The position numbers and the translations under genes were made by a program. From Leguminivora glycinivorella (taxonomy: Eukaryota > Arthropoda > Insecta > Lepidoptera > Tortricidae): a stretch of 64,000 nt of DNA. Shown one piece after another: positions 53,927 to 63,803 of the stretch. The notes under the pieces are model-generated. The model had not been told where the DNA came from. It searched no databases and saw nothing but the letters and a program-made list of their open reading frames with translations. The DNA lies in contig NC_062971.1 in the NCBI RefSeq assembly GCF_023078275.1, positions 6,138,001-6,202,000 on the forward strand. The letters run 5' to 3'. Each line of letters starts with the position of its first letter. Positions within the stretch are counted from its first letter, which is position 1.

Positions 53927-53993
53927 CGCCGTCCTTGAAACGTTGGAGGTCAGTTTAATATGTAGTTATACGCGATTAAGTCCCGGTTTTTAA

Positions 53994-54361
53994 AAATAAT
54001 TATGTGTAATAATCGTGAAAGTTTAAATCAACGTCGTAATGTTTGGCTTTTCAAAGGTTTATGACAAAAATAAGAATAATATATGTTAAATAAAATACAT
54101 CACTAAAGGGCCAACGAAAATGGAGGGTTAACCCGAGAGCTAACCCACCATTTTATATGGAATTTGACAGCTGACAGCCCACTAACCCTGAGTTAAGTGG
54201 TTGGTGCAAGTGGGCCTTAGTGTCATATTTACTCAAGTAAAACAATGGGGTGTCTTAAAAATGCAGGAGCGACTTTGAAAGTTTTTTACAAAGTTTTTTT
54301 ATTACATATTGTAACTTACTCGTAATTCGAGACTTTCTTATCAGGGGTTTTTTTATTTCTA
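53994..54361. other. Unassigned sequence
   Basis: A short GGGTTAACCCGAGAGCTAAC block near 54125 is mirrored weakly by TAACCCTGAGTTAAG. Nothing else. Confidence 0.4.
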
Positions 54362-54369
54362 CAGTCTTC

Positions 54370-54545
54370 TTCTTCAACCTAGCGTTTTCCCGGCCTAGCG
54401 CCAGGGTCCGCTTTCCTGCTCAGCCTTCTCTACTTTGCCCGGTCTTCGGCATCCTGAGGTGAGAGATTGTTCTCTTACATGTCCACTGTCACGACGTCCA
54501 GCCAGCGCTTCTTAGGCCTACCGCGGCCGTGTGACCTAGGGCCTT
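54370..54545 (-). pseudogene. LINE C-terminal fragment, minus strand
   Basis: The minus frame reads RGRPKKRWLDVVTVDM, a stop, ENNLSPQDAEDRAK, a stop, and RRLSRKADPG. The GRPKKRW.D...DM..N.L...DA.DR..W pattern is a LINE C-terminus different from the RTE copies above. Two in-frame stops. Confidence 0.65.
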
Positions 54546-54569
54546 GGACGGTGAGGTTGAGGCATCTGT

Positions 54570-55089
54570 TTCCGACGTAGATGTACGTTATTTTTACAGT
54601 ATTATCATAATTTTATTTGAATATAAGAAAGGCAATGTCATACATTACTTCAGTAGTGGTTCAAAGTTAAGGGTCACGCAATTTTTTCTTGAAGCATTTA
54701 TTAATTATATATTTTTAAACTATTCGGATTATGTAAATCGTTTCTTTTAATATATGTATTTTTACTTTCAGAATTTTCAGATACAGTTACGAGAAAATAT
54801 GCTTTGGTATTTTTTTATGAAACACTTCAAAAATTGTTTACGATTGGGGCGTATTTATACCTTACAGTAATCTCAATGAAAACTGGAGAAGTCATTTCAT
54901 TTGACTTTATTTTATAGATGTCGCCGTAAATTTAACTGTAAAACAGCTTTATTATCTTATCTTTATTTATCTTTTACGTCATTTGACTTAAGGAAGTAGG
55001 TACCTATGTTGAAAAACTGGAACATGTTATTTTGACGTAAGCAAAACTACATCTAGTCTAGACGTTCTAATAATCAGCTTTAATACAAA
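54570..55089. other. Unassigned AT-rich sequence
   Basis: No supported gene. Confidence 0.4.
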
Positions 55090-55205
55090 CAAATAAATAC
55101 TTACATAAATAAAAAACATCCACACAAATAAATGCCCTTACTGGGATTCGAAGCCAGGACCGCGGCTTAGCAGGCAGGGTCACACCCGCTAGGCCAGACC
55201 GGCAA
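55090..55205 (-). mobile_element. SINE-1 fragment, minus
   Basis: AACATCCACACAAATAAATG, the B-box complement GGGATTCGAAGCC, then AGCAGGCAGGGTCAC and CCAGACCGG. The tail part is missing. Confidence 0.75.
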
Positions 55206-55670
55206 TAGAATGGCACTCAAATTCTACTTTTAATGCCTAATGGTGATTTAGGAACAAGAAGATATTTAGAAACTCGATCTTTAACTTTTGATAGGGGTTA
55301 ATTATGTCGTAAATAACAAAATAATTAATGTCTTTGATTAGAGATAGTTAATGAGAAACTCGTTCAAAGGTGAGTAACCTTTTCACACATCACCGTATGC
55401 AAAGTGAAATTCCATCTAATATAATATTATCCTTGTTTCAATGTCTGTAACGTATAAAAAAAGATTTCTCTTTTGCAAGTAACATAAAATAAATTTAAGA
55501 TGAATGAAATAATAGGTTATATAATTTGACGCGGTTTAATTTCATTTTCGTCAAACATTAATAGCTCTATGCTGTATGACAGAGTCTTCCTTAATAAATA
55601 CGTCCAAACCATATCGTATCTAGATCTCATTTTTAATAAGAGTTTTGAATGATTCACGGTTATTTTCATT
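55206..55670. other. Unassigned sequence
   Basis: The words TTGAATGATTCACGG (55644-55658) belong to the wider element X. The rest is unknown. Confidence 0.4.
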
Positions 55671-55830
55671 AGACTTATATTGACCGGGATATAGACCGTG
55701 ATTACCTTTTTGATTTTTGTCTAGCTCCCGATATTCCGTGATCATGATGCATGCAACTGCGTCGAAATATCGGGAGCTCGACAAAAATCAAAAAGGTAAT
55801 CACGGTCTATATCCCGGTCAATATAAGTCT
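55671..55830. mobile_element. Foldback element X, 65-bp near-perfect arms
   Basis: The arms 55671-55735 and 55766-55830 mirror almost base for base (AGACTTATATTGACCGGGAT ... ATCCCGGTCAATATAAGTCT). The spacer is 30 bp. Both arms carry TGATTTTTGTC-AGCTCCCGATAT or its complement. A half copy is at 24385-24560. Confidence 0.88.
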
Positions 55831-56344
55831 CATTTTTAATGTATAATAAAGTTCGAACAAACTCTAATGTCCTCGAATCGTGACGTGTCGCGCTCTTTAC
55901 AACAATAGGTTCGATGTTCGGGTAACATGTGTCGTGCACTTGACGCACACGATATACCTGACTATTTTTATACTAACATGATATCAGGAAACGCATGCTA
56001 ATAATAGTTCGGCGACCACAATAATTTCCTCTCTCCGCCGCTAGTTCAGCTATTCTGTGGGTTAGCGCATATCACTATCACTAACACCTCGTAAAATGCG
56101 TCTGTCTGTGTATTTTTTTTGTATGTTCGTTATAAACGCCAAAATCTACTTAGCTGATTTTTATGTGATTTTTACCTATCAATAGAAGGTGTAGGTTTTT
56201 TGTAAATTAGATGAAATATGAAGATAATTATTTGCTAATCGAGGCGGAAAAAATACGCTTGCTAAGAGATTTAATCGAAAACGCTGCTCAAGCAGTTTGA
56301 GTTGTAAATGTTATACTAACAAATATATGTTGATGTTGCTTATG
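55831..56344. other. Unassigned sequence
   Basis: Nothing recognised. Confidence 0.4.
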
Positions 56345-56418
56345 TCTATGAACGGCGATGATTGCTTCCCATCAGGCCGCTCGTCTGCTCGTTTGCTGCA
56401 TATATCATAAAAAAAAAT
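56345..56418 (+). mobile_element. Retroposon family E, 3' end, plus
   Basis: GATTGCTTCCCATCAGGCCG, CTCGTCTGCTCGTTTGC, then ATAAAAAAAAATG at the 3' side. This is the only clear plus-oriented 3' end and shows the poly(A). Confidence 0.7.
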
Positions 56419-56478
56419 GTATGGTGGAATTAATTCTCTGTGGTCTACAAAAAAGTCTGCGAGCCACATGTCTATATT

Positions 56479-56616
56479 TGTGAGTGTGCACGGGAAAACG
56501 TCCCACTTTGTCGATTGCTATAAAGCCGCTTTGTCAGTTTATTAATATAAAGATACAAGTAAATCTCGCCTTAATGGTAACCGAAAAAGTGGAACGTTTT
56601 ACTATACACACTGACA
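56479..56616. mobile_element. TA-inserting MITE family I, copy 2 (inverted)
   Basis: GTGAGTGTGCACGGGAAAAC and GTCCCACTTTGTCGATTGCT are the complement of the right half of 13694-13832. The other end is more diverged. Confidence 0.75.
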
Positions 56617-56953
56617 TTTAAAAGATAACTTACTATACCTACTTTTATAACTCCCCATGCGAAGCCGCGGACGTTCACTAGTCTCGGATAAAATATAGGT
56701 AACTGCTCGCAAGGTTAGTTAGCAAGTTATGTGTGCCAGTCTGTTCTTAATCAAAGTCAAGACAAGTTAACGATGTCATGTAAGGTGTCATTGTGGAAAT
56801 CTTATACTTGAAACAAGACTCTACAGAATATGCACCGTGTTTGTTTTTGTTGTTAGTACAAACGCATAACTTAACGAGTACATTATACGACATTTATGTT
56901 GTTTGACGGTCATCAATTTGTTGTGGAAGATTGATATTTATTTAACGACAAAT

Positions 56954-57185
56954 CAGGGGCGGTTCACTCCGCGATTCTATCGCCGCGCTACAAGTACATG
57001 TCAGCGGCCGCGAGTTCGCGGCCCATTCATTGGCGACGACCTTCGCGCGGCGCAATAAAATTCAATGTTGGCTGCTCGCGTGCGGTCCGTTTGTTAACGT
57101 AGGTAAGAATTTAGAGTGGCGGTATTTTGTGAACATCAAAGGAGTGAGCCTTCTATACTTGTACTATTATATATTCTGTGGATAA
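56954..57185 (+). mobile_element. Element AA, plus-oriented copy
   Basis: It begins CAGGGGCGGTTCACTCCGCG, then CGCCGCGCTACAAGTACATG and GCGGCCGCGAGTTCGCGGCC. It ends near TTATATATTCTGTGG. It is collinear with the complement of 25980-26521 but lacks some internal sequence. GC-rich. Confidence 0.7.
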
Positions 57186-57386
57186 ATTTGGATTTTGATA
57201 GTTTTCTTTAATAAGCAGTTAACAGTTGAATCACACAATAATAAAAGTATGTAACACGTTCAAACAAAACGTGTATTAAATATATTATATCTTCCTTAAG
57301 TTGAATAAATGTGCCCCCAACTGAAATTGAGAAATTACTAGATATCATATCTAATAATATTTAAAAATTTAAGTTGGCAGACCATA

Positions 57387-57729
57387 CACCGTGTTTTTTT
57401 TTGTTTTCCGTTAAATTCGACACGTCGTTAGGTTCATAATCAGGAACCACCCTGTATATCAATTTAAGTAAAAAAAAACATTGTTAATAATTTTCATACA
57501 TAATAAATTAATTAATCAGTGTGAGAGACCCTAAAAATAACATTCAAGTTAGTGTCAAGTGATTGACGGCACATGTCAAAACAAATAACACACGTATGCA
57601 GTAATTTTTTTATTTTTTTTAATAACTCTTAACTGTAAGAGTTAAGATGCTGGTTTCTAAGAGAAATTAATTGTATTTGATCTAAAGAAGCTTCCCTTAA
57701 AGTTAACGGAATTCAATAAAAACACGGTG
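57387..57729. mobile_element. TA-inserting MITE family T, intact copy
   Basis: Flanked by TA. The ends are CACCGTGTTTTTTTTTGTTT / ATTCAATAAAAACACGGTG. It includes TTTTGACATGTGCCGTCAAT (complement) and an ACTCTTAACTGTAAGAGTTA hairpin. 343 bp, no ORF. Confidence 0.82.
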
Positions 57730-57731
57730 TA

Positions 57732-58905
57732 TAGGTGCGAGTAAAATATGAAAATAAAATCTGTACCTAGTAATAATCGAATCTAGCAGCGCTGAAATTA
57801 TGCTAGATTGAATACACACAAAATACACAGATTTTTCGATAGACTACGTCACCTGAAAGTAGCCAGCATCAATTTCCCAGTCCGTGATTCTTAAATAGCT
57901 TGTTTCTACGTCAATGACACGAGAAAAGTAAATTTTTATTTCTTTAAAATCAAAGGTCAATAACCTAAACAATCCACTCAGCCAAAATATTAAATTATGA
58001 ATATTTAAATGGTTTTGTTTAAATCGACTTTAGGCTTGTTTTATATAGACGATGAGTAATATGAATATCATATCGTATTTAAGTACCTACTTTTGTCAGC
58101 TCAATTATGAACGATAAAATGTCTACCTACACGTAAAAAATGTCTATTGTCTATGTCTAGCCACTTTGACAACTCTTGAAATGAATAATATCAGTTATTA
58201 GTTAACCATGGATGCTATTTTCGTGTAGAAAATTTATAAATACAACGACAATAACTTATAAATAATACTTCATTGTCAGTTCTACGTTTGAGATTTAATA
58301 AAAAAGATTAAGATTTTTTTTTGTTGTGTTTTTATAATTTAGTTAACTAATATAGCTGACGTGACGTGTTAAGATGTTTTCAGTACATATGGTGTTCTTT
58401 TCCCGCACTAGTGCGCAAAGCAGTTAATTTTTTTGTCTAATCAATACTTCAGAGGGCCATCTGTACTGAAAAACGTCGTACGATACACGTGCGAAAAGGA
58501 AGTTCGTTCCTTCCTTTTTTCCGCATTTGTATCGTAATGTACTATCTCAAATTCCTCAGATACTGCATGCTAACGAGGGAACACTAACGGCCCAGCCACG
58601 ACATTATCTGACGTCGCGACAGCTCGTGGCTGAGCCGTAAGGTTATTGACGTCAAGCGTCTTCAATTTGTCTACGTCAAAGGGCGTAGTAATTTCACATT
58701 ACTGCTTATCATCTCTTTGCGCAAATATTGTGCGCAAAATTCGAGTTCTAGAGACATTTCTTTTTGTGATAATACATTTCGCAAGAGGCTTACAGCTATA
58801 AAAGCTATTTTGCCGTCATTAAACTGTGACAAAATCCACGGAAACTTGCACCCGAAATTTCGCAAAGGCGAAGATAAACAAACAGCAGAAAAATTTCTTG
58901 GTGCA
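57732..58905. other. Unassigned sequence with one open stretch
   Basis: A small GC-rich hairpin lies at about 58588-58640 (ACGGCCCAGCCACGA ... TCGTGGCTGAGCCGT). A plus frame starting at 58717 is open for about 66 codons until the retroposon at 58919. It has no recognised motif. Confidence 0.35.
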
Positions 58906-58918
58906 TCTTTAGTAACTA

Positions 58919-59147
58919 TATACATACATAAATTCATGCATGTATTTCCTAAAGGGGTAGGCAGAGCACATATAATTACTCAAGTTTCAGTGCCACTCTT
59001 AGCAGTTAATGTGTTGAAATTAACCGAAATTGATATTCCAATGACAGGCTTTTCGCTCACACCACGATTTAACCCAAAACCCACAGTCGATTTTTCAACC
59101 CCCACGGGAAGAAAGAGGGTGAAATTCTAGCTCGTCACCAGAATGGG
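58919..59147 (-). mobile_element. Retroposon family D with 13-bp target duplication
   Basis: The tail (TATACATACATA, plus strand) is at the left and CTAGCTCGTCACC at the right. Exact 13-bp duplications TCTTTAGTAACTA flank it (58906-58918, 59148-59160). This is the cleanest LINE-type insertion in the window, 229 bp, 5'-truncated or SINE-sized. The apparent 137-codon ORF that crosses it is a chance fusion. Confidence 0.9.
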
Positions 59148-59160
59148 TCTTTAGTAACTA

Positions 59161-60363
59161 CTTCAATGAAATGTACATACTTGGCAGAAATAACGCACAA
59201 AATTTTATAGCGAAATTAAAAAAAATTAGCGGTAGCCGCAGAATTCATACCAAACGTAACCAAACTTCTTGCAAATAGGTACGTACAATCTTACATTGTT
59301 CAACAGTCGACAAACGTATGCATCATGTGCCTCAATCAGCCGCCTCCCCTTCAATTTGCCGACAACTCTGAAGCCTTCAAAAGCCGTTTAAACCACATTC
59401 GCTTGTAAATTAAGCCTCTTTCTTAAGTAACGTCTCCACAAACGTTTTGCGAGTTATAGTGGATGCAAATGCGTCTCGGGGTTAGTCAAATAGATTGTTT
59501 AACTTCTCTTAGCGATTTTCAAATAGGTTTGCATCTATTTATGTAATTTAATTGCTTAAAAAAATATAAACAAAGAAAACTCATTGAATTTCACCACTCT
59601 TCTGCTCTTGGGACAATAACTGTCTCCCTTAATTAATGCAAGATTTAAATAAAATACATATCGTCACTACTTTTAAAAAAACTTGTATCTTCGTCTGTCA
59701 ATGAAAAGAAAATTGTAGTAAGTATGTATGGAATGCGTTTTAACTTTGAGGAGCAGCGTGAGATACGAGATTTTTTTTAAAATAGTGACTATATTAACTA
59801 ATTCAGAACATTACCATTTTTGAAATCCGCCAAGCCTTTTAAGTGAAACCAGCCTAAAGTAAGTATTAACTTCTATAAAATTCCCTTTTGCTTTATAGGA
59901 GAGCCGGTAAGGATACTATCTAGGCTAACATGTAATATTATTCTAGTTATCTTTTTATAAACTTTTCCATTAGGAAGTGGAAGCAACCCCAACCTATCGC
60001 GCATTTTCTCGACTCGAATACTGTTAACCCTTGCTTTTGTAGGCAATACACACATACGCTTAAGGCAGTATCGGATCCGTCTCGTCCTTTACAAACATTC
60101 GCACTCTAATATGAGCCAAGTGTGTTTTCACAAAGTGAACCTTCATAGGAAGTACGGAGGTTGTATATGGGGTTTCAAGTGTGAGTCGCATTATGTTTCG
60201 TCTGGGCTTTTCATTCAAGTCAACTCAAAATCACCACAAATATATAAGTAGTACCATGTAGTAATATAGATTTAAATTTCTTTATTTCATGAACCATGAT
60301 AAATAATTACACTATAAATTTGCTACATGTCAAAATTTTTCTTATGATAGTTGTCAAAAATTA
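59161..60363. other. Unassigned sequence, maybe one LINE scrap
   Basis: Near 59338-59408 a plus frame reads PPLQFADNSEAFKSRLNHIR with a stop, resembling a LINE C-terminus. It is too short to be sure. The rest is AT-rich. Confidence 0.4.
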
Positions 60364-60465
60364 CATCATCATCATCATCCTCCTTGAGTTATCCCGGCAT
60401 TTGCCACGGCCCATGGGAGCCTAGGGTCCGCTTTGACAACTAATTCCAAGATTTGGCGTAGGATA
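60364..60465 (-). mobile_element. SINE-2 3' part, minus
   Basis: Begins with CATCATCATCATCATC (tail complement), then CCCGGCATTTGCCACGGCCC and CCAAGATTTGGCGTAGG. Confidence 0.75.
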
Positions 60466-60728
60466 AATTCTAAATAAAAAAAATAGTGTCCCGATAAGCA
60501 TCGTCATTTACAAAAAAAGTTGAATAAAATTTATAAATTAAATTACAGTCGATGTCAGCGTAAACTAACGGACAATACGTTACTCATTAGAGTCATTACA
60601 AATTTAATTCCATATCCTCATATTCGTTTTTAGTATGTAGTAATTTAGTATGGAACGCAACCACTTGATCCAATCGTGTCATCGTTTACAACCAGCACTC
60701 ATGTAATTTTGGAATATTTATAAAAAAA

Positions 60729-61267
60729 TCGGCCAAGAGCGTGTCGGGCCACGCTCAGTGTAGGGTTCCGTAGTTTTCCGTATTTTTCTCAAAAACTACT
60801 GAACCTATCAAGTTCAAAACAATTTTCCTAGAAAGTCTTTGTAAAGTTCTACTTTTGTAATTTTTTTCATATTTTTTAAATATATAGTTCAAAAGTTAGA
60901 GGGGGGGGGACGCACTTTTTTTTCCTTTAGGAGCGATTATTTCCGAAAATATTAATATTATCAAAAAACGATCTTAGTAAACCCTTATTTATTTTTAAAT
61001 ACCTATCTAACAATATATCACACGTTGGGGTTGGAATGAAAAAAAATATCAGCCCCCACTTTACATGTAGGGGGGGTACCCTAATAAAACATTTTTTTCC
61101 ATTTTTTATTTTTTCACTTTGTTGGCGTGATTTATATACATATTAGTACCAAATTTCAGCTTTCTAGTGCTTACGGTTACTGAGATTATCCGCGGACGGA
61201 CGGACGGACGGACAGACAGACATGGCGAAACTATAAGGGTTCCTAGTTGACTACGGAACCTTAAAAA
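60729..61267 (+). repeat. Interspersed repeat family B, copy 3
   Basis: It matches copies 1 and 2 along its length, with a shorter GGAC array (about 61195-61213). Confidence 0.88.
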
Positions 61268-62076
61268 TGAGTTTTAAGGTTGAATCTGAGCTGTTATATT
61301 ATGTAATGGTGTAAGTTGCTACTTAATTACGCTGCTTAAATCTGTATTTTACCAGTCAAATTGTATATACTATATTACGAGTAATAAAATAATAAAAAAA
61401 TAACGCACGGTGAAATCTTGAATGCGTTTTACTTACTGCATTAAGCATGAGATAAGGTATAAAACATACTAGTTTGTTACTCCAAAGATATAAAGAAATG
61501 ACGTTATTTTGCGAGTGTCCATTACTGGACCCGAAAAACTGCCTACCTCCTATGATGGACAAGGAACAATTTACAAAACCAAAATTTACAAGAAACAATC
61601 CTATGTTAAAATAACCCAAACTAATTCTATTTATGGTGTATAAAATTGACTCATTGCGTATCAGTTGGCTTTAAAAGTAAAATTTTAAACTTATTTCACT
61701 GTCCATAATGGGGGATCCATTACTGGAGAAGTGCCGTCCATAATTGGAGAAAAAACACCTAGTTTTAATTTGTTAACTATGAAGAAACCAATAGGAGTAT
61801 CTATTCTGCAATACGCTTGAAATGTAGAAGAAGGATAGGACATTCAAGATTTAACACGCTTGGCGGTAGAATTTTTACATTTATCAGTGAAATATCAAAA
61901 ATAGGCGAATTTTTTTCTTAAACTGTCCATGATTGGGTCCGTCACCTTATGTCTGGTGATGCGCTCTTTGTAAATGCTTCATAATAATCATAATGCGTTG
62001 TCTGTGTAGTCTGTGAGTCAACATCATCACCGAAATGGGATGCGAAATGAGTGTTTTCTTACGAAGTTGATTGTTC
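61268..62076. other. Sequence with recurring TCCATNATNGG words; decayed tail of the 120-codon ORF
   Basis: GTCCATTACTGGACCC (61517), GTCCATAATGGGGG (about 61701), TCCATTACTGGAG (about 61718), GTCCATAATTGGAG (about 61738), GTCCATGATTGGGTCC (61924) and the complement near 61550 form a loose family. On the minus strand, 61950-62058 continues the frame of the ORF above (FGDDVDSQTTQTTHYDYYEA) after two stops. Confidence 0.45.
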
Positions 62077-62439
62077 TCAGAGTGCTTTGAGTGTGTAATG
62101 TTGTGTATGTTCTAAATTATAAACATTATCACTGTCTGTTATTTCTTTCACCCACTGCACTTTTTCATAACCTTTTGTATAAATGTGTTTATCTTTACAG
62201 TAATCAACAATCAAATTCTTATAATTAAAATATGATACATAGCCTTCATTCCATAATATTCCTTTGTATTTTTCCACCCAAGAGACTTGTGAACGTTCTT
62301 TCTTTGTTAAGGTATAGAATGGATGGGGAGGGCTGATCAGAAACACAAGAAAACTTTTTTGAGAAATAATCGCCACTTCTTTTGGTATAAATTGATTATT
62401 TTCATTTTTAAATCCTTGAACATCCAAAATCACATTCAT
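62077..62439 (-). CDS. 120-codon ORF of the virus-like cluster, probably truncated
   Basis: Intronless. It begins with ATG at 62439, overlapping the stop of the 400-codon ORF by 4 bases (ATGA). It starts MNVILDVQGFKNENNQFIPK. I recognise the N-terminus as belonging to a family of uncharacterised insect-genome proteins, often longer than this. There is no transmembrane stretch; Trp and Tyr are frequent at residues 50-80. In the same frame, after stops at 62077-62079 and 62059-62061, about 36 further codons stay open, so the gene is likely cut short by mutation. The function is unknown; a replication or nuclease role is possible but not shown. Confidence 0.6.
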   Translation of the reverse strand: MNVILDVQGFKNENNQFIPKEVAIISQKSFLVFLISPPHPFYTLTKKERSQVSWVEKYKGILWNEGYVSYFNYKNLIVDYCKDKHIYTKGYEKVQWVKEITDSDNVYNLEHTQHYTLKAL

Positions 62440-63638
62440 GATAATTTCCTTACTATATTACTCAAAGGTTTATACTCGACAAGCCGATCGTTTATAATTA
62501 AACAATAGGCTGTCGTTTTATCAGGTATGTCTTCTGAGGACTCGATTTCTATTCGAACGTCAACTGGGCCAGTTTTTAATGAATCGTTCTGCCTTGAGCA
62601 GTCTATTACAAATAAAGGAGTTTTTTTTAATGTGTTCAGATTAAGCAGAGGATCGACACCGACCCCATAATACGACTGACGAAAGTTAGCATACATTTCG
62701 TATAATATACTAAATTTGTCTTCGCTAAATTTTAAATTAAGAGGATCGTATGGAAAGTACTGTGAATTTAAAAATAATTTGACGTTAGTTATATTGCAGT
62801 GATCAAATATAGTAGAATTTTTTAGTTTGTTTAGTTTTCTATCAGTCTGTAATGCTAATATAACATATCTAGGCTTTTCTAACTGGGAAGCGGTTTTTAC
62901 TGACCATGCATGTTTTGTTGTTTTAGGTAAAAGTGGATATTCATACAAATCCCAATTCCGGAATGCTAGTTGTATAGATCGATCTTTCTCTAAGCACTTT
63001 AGTAGTGGCAATCTATTACGGTCAGAAACTCTAACATGTGGTACCCGCCATTGGATTTTATGGATATCAATTTGAACTTGATCATTTTCTTCAAGTACAA
63101 CACTATTTAAAACTGAATTACTTCTGTTTAGTACAAGTTCATGCCTACAGTTGACTAAAATCTTATTATAATCTTCCGCGAAGCCAAGCACTTTATTCAG
63201 AGGTATTATAATGGAAAAATGACCTTGCTTTAGAATACTCCCGCTTAGATCCCAACCCCACAATGCAGCGTTCTTACTTTCTCCTTCATTCATTGAAATA
63301 AGAGATTTCATCGTTGTAGTAATCCCGCAATTTTTATTCCGGTCAATTTCAATCCCATTTAGTTCGTAACTTATATCTTTGAACAAAAATAATATGGGGT
63401 TATTTGTAAAATTTACATCTTTTGTTATTTTTTTCCCAGCAGCATCTACTCGCCATACACTTGCATACCCTTCAATGTAAATGGAGCTTGCAGATGGTAA
63501 TACATACACATCTTGTTGATTTATAGGTATCCTGATTTCGTCATTTTCCTTAAAGCTATGATTGTAGGGATTGTATGAATGGATGGTATAGCTTTCAATT
63601 GAATTATCTTGTTGTGGAATATCTGTGATATGCAACAT
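62436..63638 (-). CDS. 400-aa capsid-like protein of an integrated DNA virus or Polinton-like element
   Basis: The longest uninterrupted ORF in the window that is not a LINE. It is intronless, with ATG at 63638 and TGA at 62436-62438. No signal peptide or membrane segment; short alternating hydrophobic stretches suggest a beta-rich fold. Landmarks are residues 34-49 (EIRIPINQQDVYVLPS), a YELNGIEIDR segment near residue 90, a YEYPLLPKTTKHAWSVKTAS segment in the middle, FRQSYYGVGVD after residue 300 and CLIINDRLVEYKPLSN near the end. I recognise it as a family that is repeated in many insect genomes. I believe it adopts a double jelly-roll capsid fold, as in Polinton/adintovirus-like elements; that is family memory plus inference, not proof. 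It is intact end to end. Confidence 0.55.
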   Translation of the reverse strand: MLHITDIPQQDNSIESYTIHSYNPYNHSFKENDEIRIPINQQDVYVLPSASSIYIEGYASVWRVDAAGKKITKDVNFTNNPILFLFKDISYELNGIEIDRNKNCGITTTMKSLISMNEGESKNAALWGWDLSGSILKQGHFSIIIPLNKVLGFAEDYNKILVNCRHELVLNRSNSVLNSVVLEENDQVQIDIHKIQWRVPHVRVSDRNRLPLLKCLEKDRSIQLAFRNWDLYEYPLLPKTTKHAWSVKTASQLEKPRYVILALQTDRKLNKLKNSTIFDHCNITNVKLFLNSQYFPYDPLNLKFSEDKFSILYEMYANFRQSYYGVGVDPLLNLNTLKKTPLFVIDCSRQNDSLKTGPVDVRIEIESSEDIPDKTTAYCLIINDRLVEYKPLSNIVRKLS

Positions 63639-63653
63639 CTTATTATAAGTATT

Positions 63654-63803
63654 TTATTTTATTTTAAACCCAAGAGAACGAAGAAATAACTTATTGCTCT
63701 TAGTAATTCTCTTGCTAGAATTTAATCGACTTGCTCCTTTGAAGACTGGGAGTTGAATATTCGATGGTATTCTTGTAATTCCGCTTTTATTGAAAACATA
63801 CAT
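63654..63803 (-). CDS. 49-aa basic protein, first ORF of the virus-like cluster
   Basis: ATG at 63801-63803, TAA at 63654-63656, only 15 bases before the next ATG. It is Lys/Arg/Ser-rich, with a C-terminal half KRITKSNKLFLRSLGFKIK. Size, charge and position suggest a small nucleic-acid-binding or virion protein, which is inference. Its tight spacing with the two following ORFs on the same strand is the main reason to call it. Confidence 0.55.
   Translation of the reverse strand: MYVFNKSGITRIPSNIQLPVFKGASRLNSSKRITKSNKLFLRSLGFKIK

Larger units (their letters stand above)
53281..53993 (-). mobile_element. Penelope-like element remnant with inverted terminal arms
   Basis: Arms of about 96 bp (53281-53376 and 53897-53993) are inverted copies of each other (GACCTCCAACGTTTCAAGGA / TCCTTGAAACGTTGGAGGTC). 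Between them the minus strand encodes the GIY-YIG nuclease end of a Penelope-like retroelement. Partial terminal repeats in either orientation are characteristic of this class. The reverse transcriptase is missing. Confidence 0.75.

Noticed and set aside
58717..59130. 137-codon plus ORF
   Set aside because: Its second half is the inserted retroposon D in antisense. The first half alone has no motif.
61356..61619. 87-codon minus ORF near the virus-like cluster
   Set aside because: Hydrophobic AT-driven peptide without motif; spacing does not fit the compact cluster.
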